From: Micrasema longulum
Taxonomy: Eukaryota; Arthropoda; Insecta; Trichoptera; Brachycentridae
Assembly (NCBI GenBank): GCA_022494885.1
Contig: JAGVSM010003675.1
Coordinates: 186,001-250,000 of the forward strand
DNA length: 64,000 bases
Reading direction: 5' to 3'
The position numbers and the translations under genes are program-made. Under the pieces are notes generated by a model. That model ran no database searches and was not told the origin of the DNA. It was given only the letters and a program-made list of their open reading frames with translations. Shown one piece after another: positions 31,823 to 42,179 of the stretch; within the stretch, counting starts at the first letter, position 1; each line of letters starts with the position of its first letter.

Positions 31823-32029
31823 GGCCTTACTAATAAACCTGGTACAGAGTTACGCCTAAGCATAATGGCAGAATACAGATAGGAATACTATCCTAATTAT
31901 AGTGGTAGAATAAGGATGATATTCCCATCCGTATTCTTATATTATAATGGTAGAATAAGGATGATATTCTCATCTGTATTCTACCACTATGCATAGGCGT
32001 AACTTTTTATCAAGTTTATGAGCAAGGCC
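31823..32029. mobile_element. MITE with ~54-bp inverted repeats
   Basis: GGCCTTACTAATAAACC ... AGTTACGCCTAAGCATAATG faces CATAGGCGTAACT ... GTTTATGAGCAAGGCC. The interior contains two direct copies of GGTAGAATAAGGATGATATT. There is no ORF. Confidence 0.7.
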
Positions 32030-32441
32030 CAATAAGTATGTTAGTTAAGTACTTAATAATATGTACTAGCTGTATATATGTATGTAGCTGTATATATGCA
32101 TAGGTGAAAAATAATGCCTACAAGGTTAAATGATGTATTGAGTCATTATAACATACATTTGTCATACATATTTGGAATATTTTGAGTGGTGTACAAGGCA
32201 CGAAGCGACATAATGTATCATTTCCAACAACTGAAAACAGACTTCATTTTATAATGATGTATTTTGTTGATACATCTATGTACATACTTAACACAGGCAC
32301 GACATGTTTATTATGTATATTACAACTAGGTACGAGTGTTTGTATATGTCATCATCGTGATACAGTACAGTGACAAAGAAAAAAATGTACTTTACAAAAA
32401 TAATAATGTTTTCAGCTAGTCCAAATGTTTGTTGAATAGAT

Positions 32442-32888
32442 ATGACGTGTGGGATTGATCATCTTGCCTTTATGTATCAAACGATCACGATACGCTGTAA
32501 TGAGGAAGTTTAGTGTTTAAAAAAAAAATAGTAGACCATCAAACTAAAACAATTATTTTATATCGTATTATCAGCGCAATACTTTTTTTTACAGTTTTGT
32601 GATTTTATAGTTCCTCCGTCCGTGACGTCACAAGTTCTCTTCAGTGTGTTGTTCTGATTCGTGAGTGACTTCCCGGTAACCTGGAATCTACAACTCTGTC
32701 ATTGGTTCGGAAAACCGGTGACGTCGTTCAAAGTGGTTAATACCTACAATCAAATGCTCTTATTTTTACCGCGCGTAAGAAAACATTTTTTATATCTAAT
32801 TTCCCGTCGCACTGAACTTCCTCATTAGAGTACCAATGCACTGCCCCACGTACCGCTGGGTGCGGTTAGGGGAATAATGATGAAAATG
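32442..32888 (+). mobile_element. SINE-A fragment split by a MITE
   Basis: SINE-A sequence runs up to CACGATACGCTG (32497) and resumes at GAGTACCAATGCACTGCCCC (32828), exactly the next part of the SINE. The 330 bases between are the MITE at 32498-32827. Confidence 0.75.
32498..32827. mobile_element. MITE with 18-bp terminal inverted repeats and TA ends
   Basis: Ends are TAATGAGGAAGTTTAGTG and CACTGAACTTCCTCATTA (17 of 18 inverted matches). TA at both ends fits TA-targeting transposons (Tc1/mariner or PIF type). A second, older copy at 2807-3672 is interrupted by a LINE. There is no ORF. Confidence 0.8.
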
Positions 32889-32908
32889 AGACATTATTAA
32901 TTTTATTG

Positions 32909-33167
32909 TCGGCCTCGTGGTGTAGTGGTAAGCGCATTTGCCTACCATGCAAGAAGTCCCGGGTTCGATTCCCGACATTGTTGACATGAAATATTTATTT
33001 AAAAAAGTGTTTTTATACTAGAGTATTTCATAGTCCCTGGACTGGCTCCTAAAACGCAAGACATCATCTTACCTTCATTTAACAAAAATGGTCAAAATAC
33101 GCTGCGGTTTATATAGCAATGCAGTGCCGTATGCACCATTAGGCGCGGAGAGGGAATAATGATGATA
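32909..33167 (+). mobile_element. SINE-A, full length
   Basis: Head GTCGGCCTCGTGGTGTAGTG and CCCGGGTTCGATTCCCGAC, body with TAGTCCCTGGACTGG, tail GCACCATTAGGCGCGGAGAG then ATAATGATGAT. Confidence 0.8.
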
Positions 33168-33313
33168 AATTCTAAAATTAATAAATATTGGTGTTGCGTC
33201 CGTTTTCTTTCAAATTTAAAAATTAGCATAAAAAGTAAAACAAAATGGTAAAGGTTTTAGTCATTCAAAAAAAGAATTTCTGCTCCATAAGATATTGTGT
33301 TTGCTTGCTTGCT

Positions 33314-33502
33314 GAAACATTTATTTAAAAGGGTGTTTTTACAGTAGAATATTTCATAGTCCCTGGACTGGTTACCTGAAGCAAAAGACTGATAATCTTA
33401 CCTTCCTGTAATAAAAGTGTTCAAGATACGCTACGATTGGTGTACCAATGCAGTGCCCTATGCACCATTAGTTGCGGCGAGGGAATGATGATGATGATGA
33501 TG
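33314..33502 (+). mobile_element. SINE-A without head
   Basis: Begins in the body (GAAACATTTATTTAAAAGGG) and continues to GCACCATTAG and (ATG)n. The tRNA-like head is missing through 5' truncation. Confidence 0.75.
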
Positions 33503-33734
33503 GCGATAAATATTTTTATTACAGTAGGTTCATATTATAAGCAATATCAGCAAGCAGATTATTGCACGAAATTCGTTGAAATTTTAATAACGAATGTTTG
33601 GAAAACTAAATTTGTGTAATATACATTATACAATATATTTTGCATAAAAGTCACGTCCTGAGTTTGCGAAAAAATGTTTGTGCTCTGTACAGAGGAGTTT
33701 AACTTTTCCAGGCTGAAATGTTGAGTTATTTAAT

Positions 33735-33960
33735 ATTTCTTTCTAATCTTTGTTATTTAATATTTCTTTCTAATCTTCTTCTTCAGGCTTATTCTCTCCA
33801 CTGCTGGATAAAGGCCTCTTCCAAATGTCTCAATTCCTTCATTTTACCCGCTTTCATCATCCATGTTTTACCGGCAATAGTGGCGATGTCACCAACCCAT
33901 CTTTTCTGTGGCCTTCCAACACTTCTTTGTTTGCCCATGGTCTCCACTTTATTATTCTGA
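33735..33960 (-). mobile_element. RTE-like LINE C-terminus
   Basis: The minus strand has about 60 open codons ending in a stop: QRSVGRPQKRWVGDIATIAG, KTWMMKAGKMKELRHLEEAF, IQQWRE. This is the 'G-R-P-x-x-R-W ... W ... L-E-E-A-F-x-Q-Q-W' terminus of insect RTE LINEs. The 80-codon plus ORF at the same place is antisense to it. Confidence 0.7.
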
Positions 33961-34236
33961 GAGAAAAAGAAGAAAATAAGAAAACAATGTACCTGTAGAG
34001 TCCTTCGAATAGGTTATTCTAGTGGGGGGACTCTTAACTCTTGTGTGGCTGTAGTGCAACACGAGTCTACATAGGATGCAAATCTTGATATATCTCTCTT
34101 TTTTATTAAAATGATGAAGTTTTATTTTTTGTTATCTTCAAATGAATATTTTCATGTCGGATTTGGAAAGTGAAATGGGTATAAATATGCTGGATTAATA
34201 ATAGGACAAAAAATATTTATCCTTGCTATGCCAAGA

Positions 34237-34496
34237 ATAATTCGGTAGTCAAATGGCAGAAGGGACCATCAGCAATTTTTTCGGTTTATTGTTGTCAAGA
34301 GTTTTAATAAATATTTCAGTAAAGACACAAAAAATAAAATTTAAAAAAAAAAACATAATTTAAAATGGTAATTTGTTATTGAAAAAATAAACTAAATTTT
34401 TTAGTTTTTGGATTAAAGTCAAAAAATTTAATCTTATTTCTTAGATCATTTTTGAAAATTACAGATGGTCCTTCTGCCATCTGACTGCCGAATTAT
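34237..34496. mobile_element. MITE with ~33-bp inverted repeats
   Basis: ATAATTCGGTAGTCAAATGG with CAGAAGGGACCATC (34237-34270) faces GATGGTCCTTCTGCCATC with TGACTGCCGAATTAT (34464-34496). The 193-bp interior is AT-rich. There is no ORF. Confidence 0.75.
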
Positions 34497-34499
34497 ACA

Positions 34500-34620
34500 A
34501 ATGAAAGTGATGCCAATACCACAATAAATCTGTTTTAGTGTATAAGAGCACGACAATAAAACTTATAATAATGAAGACAGAGACGCTGTTTTGTGGTGTT
34601 AGGGACAAAAACAATAGAAG
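34500..34620 (+). repeat. unclassified repeat, uninterrupted copy
   Basis: ATGCCAATACCACAATAAAT, AGAGCACGA, AACTTATAATAATG and ACGCTGTTTTGTGG match the interrupted copy at 17640-17960 (minus). It shows what that locus looked like before the SINE arrived. Confidence 0.5.
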
Positions 34621-34769
34621 AAATCCGTTAATTCAGTTGATTATTGGCAGTGAGCAGGAGTGCACGCAAGTTAATGAATAGCGTAATTATGATTTTTAAT
34701 TTATTTTGCCATCGGTCGAGACCGTATCATAATTTATCTGAATTATGGAAAAATAATTATTTGACCGTC

Positions 34770-34870
34770 TCTTTTTAAATATATATTTTTTTCAAATGTC
34801 TGAGCTTCTGAATATTCTGTCTTTTGCTTGAAGTAACACATCAGCGCGTTGAAGGGAATTAATTTTAAAT
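34770..34870 (-). repeat. repeat shared with 16635-16740
   Basis: Inverted match to 16635-16740 around GCAAAAGACAGAATATTC and CAGACATTTGAAAAAA. Confidence 0.5.
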
Positions 34871-34877
34871 ATATAAT

Positions 34878-35121
34878 TTTTGATATCCCACCTTACCGTC
34901 TGCTGATTTTCAAATGTTGCCCATTGTAGTGACAATGGGCAATTCAGTGGAATTCAATTATTTTTTTAGTCTACTTAACTAATTATTGGGATGTAAAGTG
35001 AGTAACCTAGATTACTCCGCCTATCTCTGTGCAAAATATCAAGTCGATCGGTTGTTTCGTCGAGACGTGAAGGACTCATAAACAAACCAACACACTTTCA
35101 CATTGTTAATGTTAGTATGGA
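34878..35121 (+). repeat. short interspersed element (see 1141-1624)
   Basis: CCCACCTTACCGTCTGCTGA, CTCTGTGCAAAATATCAAGT, GATCGGTTGTTTCGTCGAGA and the end CACTTTCACATTG...TAGTATGGAT. A typical non-autonomous insect element; also contains the small palindrome CCATTGTAGTGACAATGG. Confidence 0.45.
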
Positions 35122-35153
35122 TGGAAAATAGATTATTAAACCGTTTACGTATG

Positions 35154-35345
35154 TTATAATAATAAAAATACTTTATAGTTCTATTCCACTTTTATTTATA
35201 ATTATTTTGTAATTTTTTTACCAGTGACCGGGTTTCGTCGTGACCGACATCGTCAGACTGGTAAACTATAAAGTAAACTATAAAGTATTTTTATTATTAT
35301 AATTAAAATGCAGTTCCACCAAGAAATGTCAGCAGAAAAACACAA
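35154..35345. repeat. repeat with 27-bp perfect inverted repeat
   Basis: Bases 35154-35180 and 35276-35302 are perfect inverted copies (TTATAATAATAAAAATAC...). The right arm is preceded by an extra AACTATAAAGTA. The enclosed part (GTGACCGGGTTTCGTCGTGA) and the right flank match 2495-2660. Confidence 0.65.
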
Positions 35346-35704
35346 GTTTATGTATGTGTTGAATGTTTTTTTTAAATAAATCATTCAAAACATCTATTCT
35401 TTACTCCATTATTTTACAAATGGGATTTTTTAGCGCCGTCTTCCCAGAGTTAAAAGATATTATCAAAATACGTAAAGCGCACGCTTGGCAAAACACTTTA
35501 GAACACGTTTGTATATAGTTCAGACATTTTTATGTAGCTTTATTTTTGTTCATTGGATAATCAATAGATGGCGCCTGTGAAATTGTGTACTTAACACATT
35601 ATCAAATACTCTCAAACTTTTCTTACAGTAGAGAGTGCGAGAAAATGGCGTAATACCAATATTTTTTTTTAAACTTGTGCGTTTTTTGGACCTTAAACAT
35701 GTTT

Positions 35705-35886
35705 AATTAACATATTACAACATAGATAAAGAAAATTTTAGAGAAGGTTATATATAAGTCTAGGCATCTACAGGGCTTAAGACCTGTCATTAGCTGGTTT
35801 AAGTGTTGTAATATGTTAATTTTAACAACTCCCCAGGGAGTTGAATTCAGTCCTTGTCTACAAAAATTTGAAAAAACTCAAAATAT
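35705..35886. repeat. palindromic family, short deletion derivative
   Basis: CATCTACAGGGCTTAAGACC and CTGTCATTAGCTGGTTTAAGT join directly to GTTGTAATATGTTAATTTTA, CCCCAGGGAGTTGAATTCAG and ACTCAAAATATTGTT. The whole interior and second core are missing. Confidence 0.7.
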
Positions 35887-35889
35887 TGT

Positions 35890-36404
35890 TAAAAATGCTT
35901 ATAAACGTTAAACCTACATGCCATCATTACATCATATGTATATATATCCTGATGGTGCATAGGACTTTGCATCGGTTATGCAACCTGCCGTTTCAAAGAC
36001 CTTTAAATATTTCAAAATATGTACCTTTATTTATGTTCATTTAAGCTTCAAGTACAAAAATACACGAACTTTAACAGACTTTTTGCTAAAAGCCAAATCT
36101 TCCAGCCGACCAAAAAGAGACGTGAATATTAGGTCAACGTTCAAATTCTTTACAAGTTATTTACAATTAGATTTTTAATTTAATCACTTTTCTTGTATCC
36201 ATATTTTTTTCTTTTTTACTATGTTAAGTTTCACTTTTTATTTTGCATAGCAGTATGCCTTTTATTGTTTCTACATGTATACAAAAAAGCGTTGTTTATT
36301 TTTTAAATTATTACTTACTACTCGTATGTTTGTACTTACCTGTATATTTTTTGTAAATGCCTCTTGGGCTTATTGTAAAATTAAATAAATAAAAAAACTT
36401 AAAT
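35890..36404 (+). mobile_element. probable LINE 3' end
   Basis: A 66-codon ORF (35978-36178) ends RSTFKFFTSYLQLDF. The T-rich tail carries TGTAAATGCCTCTTGGGCTT and ends AATTAAATAAATAAAA, close to the 3' end of the LINE at 16754-17515. The coding part is not firmly recognised. Confidence 0.4.
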
Positions 36405-36419
36405 AAACATGTGTACTCG

Positions 36420-36960
36420 TTGTTTTATTTATTTATTTATAAATAAACTTAGTCTTTTCAAAAAATGGCAAACATAAATCTTTATAATATACCTATATGG
36501 GCACAATAGCATAAAAAACAAATAAAGAAAATTAAAACTAGGACAAAAAAATTAAAAAATTACTTCCTCAAGACAAGATCTAGTCTATCGTATTTTCGAA
36601 CGACATATTATGTTTTTAGTGAGCATATACATAGAACTTGAATAATATATAAATTTAGAAAAGCAAATATTTTTGCTGTACTGAGGAATGTAAGATGGGG
36701 TCAGGAAAAATTATCTAGGAAAGAAAAGGAAAAAAATATATTTCAGGTGTATCTTAAAGGTAGTCATGAAAGACACATTTTTTGTAAATGGCTCATTCTA
36801 ATGTCTGGAACCTAAAACAGAAGAGAAATTGCTGTAGAATGATGTCGTTTGTCAAAGAACGGAAAGTTTGTTCTCTGAAGAAGAGATAAATAAAAGACCA
36901 TCAGAAAAGTAAATGAAATTGTAGAGTTATGAAGAATATTATGAAGAAGTGAGAAAATGA
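36420..36960 (-). mobile_element. possible LINE 3' end
   Basis: The minus strand ends in a run of ATAAATAAATAAATAAAAC preceded by an AT-rich UTR. A short open piece (FTKNVSFMTTFKIHLKYIFF) resembles LINE C-termini. Weak. Confidence 0.3.
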
Positions 36961-37059
36961 AAGTTTTTGCGCTGATTAAAACGATGCGAGATGGTGATAT
37001 ATGGTCATATTTTAAGAATTATTTTAAGAATTTCAAAACCTTTTTAAAAACCAAATACA

Positions 37060-37795
37060 TTAAAAACTTCATACAATACCTTTTGTACGTAGTTTGCATC
37101 CGTTGTGTGGAGCCCACAATACATATCAAACATAGAAAGGATTAAAAATGTTCAACGAAAATTTTTAAAATACCTAGATTATAAAAACAATAAAACGCTT
37201 TGTACTTACAGCCAATCTGCCAAACAAAATGGATTTTTTACCCTTGAATATTTTCACAATTCAGATAAAGTGCGTCTATTGAAGCACTTTATCTGAATTG
37301 TGCTATTTACATAAATTATTCAATAATAAAGTAGACTCTTTTAACCTACTCTCCAAAATTAATCTCAATGTCCCCTTTCGCGTGACAAGAAATAAGTATT
37401 TATTCCATCTGCCAGTCTGTAGCACTAACTATGCACAACACTCTTTTCTCTATCGTTCTTGCTCTAACTATAATGTTTTTTTTTTCATCTATTGATATAT
37501 TTTACATACCCGTTAATTTATTTAAAAATAAATTAACACTTATTATTTACGACACTTACTATTTAATGATGCACACTCCTGAACACTTACTCCCACACTT
37601 ATACACATAAACACACATCTACACTTACTCTCATACAAACACATATAAACACATCCTTTTTTTGTAACACAATTTAATAATATGTATGATTTCTATTTAG
37701 AAACCTTGCTGGTCTGTCTTTAAACTGTATTGTTAAAAAAATGTTATTATATCATTGTAGACTGTTTCTATAAAATAAGTAAATAAATAAATAGG
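37060..37795 (+). mobile_element. Jockey/CR1-like LINE C-terminus and tail
   Basis: Across frameshifts the plus strand reads WSPQYISNIERIKNVQRKFL, FTLEYFHNSDKVRLLKHF and LLSKINLNVPFRVTRNKYLF, then an AT-rich 3' UTR ending GTAAATAAATAAATAG. It is related in layout to the LINEs at 14216-15433 and 59635-60300 but clearly diverged. Confidence 0.65.
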
Positions 37796-37799
37796 TTTT

Positions 37800-39000
37800 G
37801 AGTATGAATTTGCCTTTAAAACAAATATTTCATGTCACCTTGCCAGAAAACGAACACCGTACCACAATCACGGTAGGCGAACACGCCAACCACAGCACTA
37901 CGAGATGGACTTATATTCACACGATTACTTTTTTAGGACTTTTACCTGGGAGCAGCCATCTAGTTGAAAACACTCGTACGGGATTCTAATTATATTTCAC
38001 ACACATAAGAATATTATTTAAAATATGTTGTCATGTAATATTTTAATTCGACAGTTAAGGAATCTGTGGTTTGAGCGATTATTTGCAGAATCGACATGAT
38101 TACGAGGGGTTAATTATCAATAATTATTTTTAGGTAGCTTTGTCGTTAATTATAAGATCCAATTATTCGAGAAAGTGATGGACGTGCATTTGATGCTGAG
38201 TAAATTTTAATAATGGGCTCATTATAATTATTCTTTAAAAAATGACGTCACGTCAAATTTATAACGAAAAACAGCGGAACAAAATATGTACAAAAGCGTG
38301 TTTGTCGTTAGCATATTTTTCCGTGAAATAAATTTAACGTTTGGATCATGATATTTCAATCAGTAGCCAGTGGTGAAAAGGGCACTACATTGGTACTCCA
38401 AATACATAATTTGTAACTAAATATTTTTTTTCCACGAAAAATAAGGTGATTAGTGTAATGCCTCCGGTTCCAGTCCAGTTTTGTGAAGAAAAATACAAAA
38501 TATAGATATTTAAACTTTTTTTCCCCCATCATTAGTTTTTTGTTGCATCGATCTATGTAGGTAAACCCGTATCAAGATAGTTGCAAGTTGTATTTGTATG
38601 GTGTGGTATCGGTAGGGTATCGCACCCGCAGGCAGCACGGCAGGAAGCGACAGCAAGGCGATCGACGGTCAATCGCTCAAATATTTTAACATTTACCTGA
38701 ACGACAGCGGACCACCCCGCTATCACCGATTACCATATGTGCCTCCCTCACACATATGCATAGATGAAGAATGTTTATTTTTACTTTTAATTATTTATTT
38801 AACTTTGTGAACATTATGTTAATTATACATTGGCAAGCCCATTACCAAGTGGCAATTTCTTCCAACCAACCAATAAAATAATAGTTTTTTTTTTTAATTC
38901 AAGTTAAAAAACATATTCAATAGAAGATAAAAATATAAAAACAAAAGATGTATAAAAATAGAAATAACTGTACTTGAATTACCTTATTGATACCATGGTT
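37800..39000. other. no recognised gene
   Basis: Contains a GC-richer patch at about 38595-38760 (CGCACCCGCAGGCAGCACGG, later ATATGTGCCTCCCTCACACATAT, which holds the inverted ATATGTG/CACATAT). It is not matched elsewhere in the window. The rest is AT-rich. Confidence 0.35.
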
Positions 39001-39003
39001 AAT

Positions 39004-39181
39004 ATGAAATAATTATTTAAAAGGGTGTTTTAATAGTCCCTGGACTGGTACCTGAAGCGTAAGACTGATCATCTCGCCTTCATGTAACAAAAATGATCAA
39101 GATACGCTGCGATTGGTGTACCAATACAGTGCTATATGCACCATTAGGTGTGGAAGGGAACAATGATGATGATGATGATGA
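39004..39181 (+). mobile_element. SINE-A without head
   Basis: Body and tail match SINE-A (CCTGGACTGGTACCTGAAGC, GATACGCTGCGATTGGTGTA, CACCATTAGGTGTGGAAGGG, (ATG)n). Confidence 0.75.
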
Positions 39182-39204
39182 AATAACTTTAAATCAATAC
39201 TATT

Positions 39205-39500
39205 ACTCAATGGGAAAAAAGAAATAAAAGGGAGCAAAGAGGAAAGGAGGAGAGATTAAAGAAGAAAAAGGCGATGTTTCTTCAGACATGATTTAAACAG
39301 AGATACTGTAGTAACATCTTTAATGGTGGATGGGAGATGATTCCACAGTCAAGCGGCATGGACACTATATGCGTTAAAGAATAAAGAGGAATTGTGGATT
39401 GAGTAAAGAGAGTGCTTTGAGAATTAGAACGAAGAGGTAAGCCATGCACTGATAAGCGTTTAAATTTTTCACCCATGTATATAGGAGCGTTAGGACATTG
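39205..39500 (-). mobile_element. LINE C-terminal remnant
   Basis: The minus strand reads YMGEKFKRLSVHGLPLRS, then in another frame VHAA*LWNHLPSTIKDVTT and VSLFKSCLKKHRLFLL. Same family as 487-770. Confidence 0.55.
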
Positions 39501-39504
39501 AACA

Positions 39505-39590
39505 ATGAACATTTAATGTTACACGATGTGTAAAGTGACTAAACCAGCCAATGATGATAAGTCACACGCCCTGTAAATGCGCAGACTTTC
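39505..39590. repeat. palindromic family fragment
   Basis: TGTTACACGATGTGTAAAGT, CCAGCCAATGATGATAAGTC and CCCTGTAAATGCGCAGACTT follow the inverted core, with a few insertions. Confidence 0.55.
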
Positions 39591-39892
39591 GTTGTATAAA
39601 TCGTTGATTATAATTTGCTACTAATGCGATCGTAAACATTCACATTGCGCGGTAAAATTACATTTATGGGGTAGATTGATGTTAATTGAATGCAGTCAAT
39701 ATATTTTGATTTACTCAATGGCAGGTAAACGCAATATGTTTATTGATTTCCTGATGCAGGATTTTCACCTAAGAGCTATTTAATAAATCATCATCTTCAG
39801 TTTTTTATTGCTTAGTTCTTGGCATGAACACTTGACAAACTTACTACTATGCTCTATTTTTTATAAATTTATTGATATCATTCTAACTTTGC

Positions 39893-40380
39893 TAGAATTT
39901 CACTCGTCCATGCGCTTTGTAGCTGCACGATGATTGGTTATCTAGCTTTCATGTATCAACTTTAAAATACCTAAATTTTGTAAATGGGGTCTAGAATTCC
40001 AATCGTCTATGCGCTTAGTAGCTGCAAGACGTGTTGTAATCTTACTCCTTTTTATTATTCATATTATTTTTTATTTTTTTAGTATCATTAATACACTAAA
40101 TTTATTTGTCAATTTTTAAAATGTGTAAATGGGGGCTAAATTTTTAACTGTCTATGCGCTCTGTAGCTGCAAGACGTCCTGTAATCTAGCTCCTATCTGT
40201 TATAATTTTTTATTGATCTTAATTGAAAACGAGGAACTAGAATCCTAACCGTCCATGCGCTCTGTAGCTGCAAGACGTACTGGGATATTTATTAATTGTA
40301 CCGCGCCCTTGAGGTGATTTTCACAAAAATGGCGCTATATAAATTATCCAACTATATATATATATATATATATATCATCT
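39893..40380 (+). mobile_element. modular retroposon, complete copy 1
   Basis: Four copies of a roughly 33-bp module with the core CGTCCATGCGCTCTGTAGCT start at about 39905, 40004, 40149 and 40250. A 3' hairpin (GCGCC 40303-40307 with GGCGC 40331-40335), TAAATTATCC and a (TA)n tail follow. The same order and spacing occurs at 51535-52024 and, 5'-truncated, at 47119-47705. There is no ORF. The 3' end matches the L2/CR1-like LINE at 28741-29187. Confidence 0.75.
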
Positions 40381-40384
40381 CACG

Positions 40385-41110
40385 TCCACTCCCTAATTGG
40401 AGCATTTGAAGTCCGCATAGATTTTCGTCCCGTAGTTCCGATATAAACTGCCGACAGAAAATCCAGGACGTCCAGGACGTCGAGAACCCGATGCCTTGTT
40501 AAGAGTGGTTAAGGCTCTTAGAAGCAGGTTGCCAGCTCTACCAATTCCAGCCAGCTTCTTTGTAGATCTACCGATTTTGGAAGCAATCTACCGATATACC
40601 AAAGTCGATGGAAATTCTTCCGTTTTTGAAGAATTAATTTTAAAATTTTGTACACAATTGGCAATTTTCATGACACAATAGCAGTCACACAAGCTCCCCC
40701 CCCGCTTACTACGGTTTTTAAACTGTGTCACATATCCGAAATACGAAATCCTCCCATGAAAACAAAAAAATCAGGTTGGCAATGATGATAAGCTTATAAC
40801 GAATCTATATAAATCTACCGAATTCTATCGATTTATTTTTCAGAATCTACCAATTTTTGCTTAATGGAGGTTGGCAACGCTGTTTAGTAGGCATCCGCCG
40901 TAAATAATCCAGCCAATCGTATCGCTTTTTTGCTTGAAGAAAGTTGTCACCGGAGTTTGCTACGTCCGTTCTCTTATTTCTTCATTCCTTACAAAGTCAA
41001 ACAACCGCACACCCTCTCTATAAAACGTATTTTTCCAAAACTCAATATTCTTCTGTTATAGGCACTGGTGAATTGCCACGATTTGCATCCGTAGAGGAGA
41101 ATATGTAGGT
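40385..41110 (-). mobile_element. LINE C-terminus interrupted by a hAT-like element
   Basis: The minus strand reads REGVRLFDFVRNEEIRERT, then after the insertion GSRRPGRP and ADFKCSN before a stop, parallel to 10695-11225 (GSRRSGRP ... DTICSN stop). The insertion at 40525-40882 splits it. Confidence 0.6.
40525..40882. mobile_element. hAT-like non-autonomous element with internal repeats
   Basis: Ends CAGGTTGCCAGC and GTTGGCAACGCTG are imperfect inverted repeats starting with the hAT-like CAG. The 8-mers flanking it are CTTAGAAG and TTTAGTAG (6 of 8 identical), fitting the 8-bp target duplication of hAT elements. The interior has about five scattered copies of a TCTACCGATTT-like motif. There is no transposase. 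Confidence 0.55.
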
Positions 41111-41280
41111 GTTATTCAGATGCATAGTAAATAAATAAAAAATTACGTAGTAATCATTAATCCACCCGTAATTTCACTGTGACGCCGTAAGATCCATCTT
41201 AGACGAGTGTAACGTGTACACGGCACGATAAAATGATATAATAGGGTGGATTTTAACTGTATTATAATATATTTATTTGA

Positions 41281-41465
41281 GTATGTCAAAATGCTTGCAG
41301 ACTGGCTGGATTTCCTCCTTAGGGAGTAATTCGAATTGTAAATGCCGAGACTTCCATATTCCCTTCTATAAATGTTTTCCCTCTTTGTTGAAATAAATTT
41401 TAATATGAATAACTCTCTAGAAAGGAAATTCAGCCAGTCTGCAAGCATTTAGACAAACACTGTTG
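41281..41465. repeat. palindromic family, terminal inverted repeats only
   Basis: ATGCTTGCAGACTGGCTGGA (41291-41310) faces TTCAGCCAGTCTGCAAGCAT (from 41429). Between them lie only one short arm (AAATGCCGAGACTTCCATAT, TGTTTTCCCTC) and no core. It shows that the family can have true inverted termini. Confidence 0.65.
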
Positions 41466-41512
41466 AATTAATACCTGGTAAAATAAAAAGTATAAGAAAT
41501 TTCAAAAAAGTT

Positions 41513-41792
41513 TTCAGGCGTTGCCTAGTAGGTGATTTGGTTCAGCCGGATGAATCTCTGCCGCATGATAAAGGTTTTAACTCTTTTACTTCACAAAAGT
41601 CAACAGATGGAAGAGTTGAGGGAATGTGGATGTTGAAACATAATGATGGATGGAGGATGTTGAATGTTACACAGTGTGTAAAGTGGCCACTTAAACTAGC
41701 CAATGACAGGTCATAAGCCCTGTAAATGCCTAGACTTCCATATCCCCTTCTCAAAAATATTTTCCCTCTCAGTTGAAATAAATTAAAATATA
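41513..41792. repeat. palindromic family, interior and right arm
   Basis: TTTTCAGGCGTTGCCTAGTA, GGATGAATCTCTGCCGCATG, TGTTACACAGTGTGTAAAGT, GGCCACTT and AATGACAGGTCATAAGCCC follow the interior-to-right-arm order of the copy at 4117-4613. The 104-codon ORF across it is repeat-derived. Confidence 0.7.
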
Positions 41793-41807
41793 TTTCTTTA
41801 TTTGATT

Positions 41808-41985
41808 CTTCATCATAATTCCCTTTCCAAATCTGATGGTGCATAGGGCACTGCACTAGTACACCAGTCGCAGCGTAACTTGATCATTTTGGTTATGTGA
41901 AGGTAAGATGATCATTCTTACGCTTCAGGTGCAAGTCCGGGGACTATATAATAGCAGGCAAACGCTCTAACTATAGTACTACGAA
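41808..41985 (-). mobile_element. SINE-A, near full length
   Basis: The minus strand has the degraded head (GACTTCGTAGTACTATAGTT), the body (AGTCCCCGGACTTG) and the tail (GGTGTACTAG, GCACCATCAGATTTGGAAAG). The tail orientation shows it is inverted. Confidence 0.65.
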
Positions 41986-42179
41986 GTCGATTTATCAGCG
42001 CTCGATTTACTTTTACTCGATTTTTATATGAGAGAATCTGCTAAACAAACTTTTAAAAATACAAAAGTTAATCTACCCAAATTTGAACGTTTCGTATGTA
42101 TTTGAAATGTGCTTCTGAAATGGGCTAAAGGGTACAAAAAAAACTTTTGTAATTCGACGTTTTCAGAATTCATTATGCC

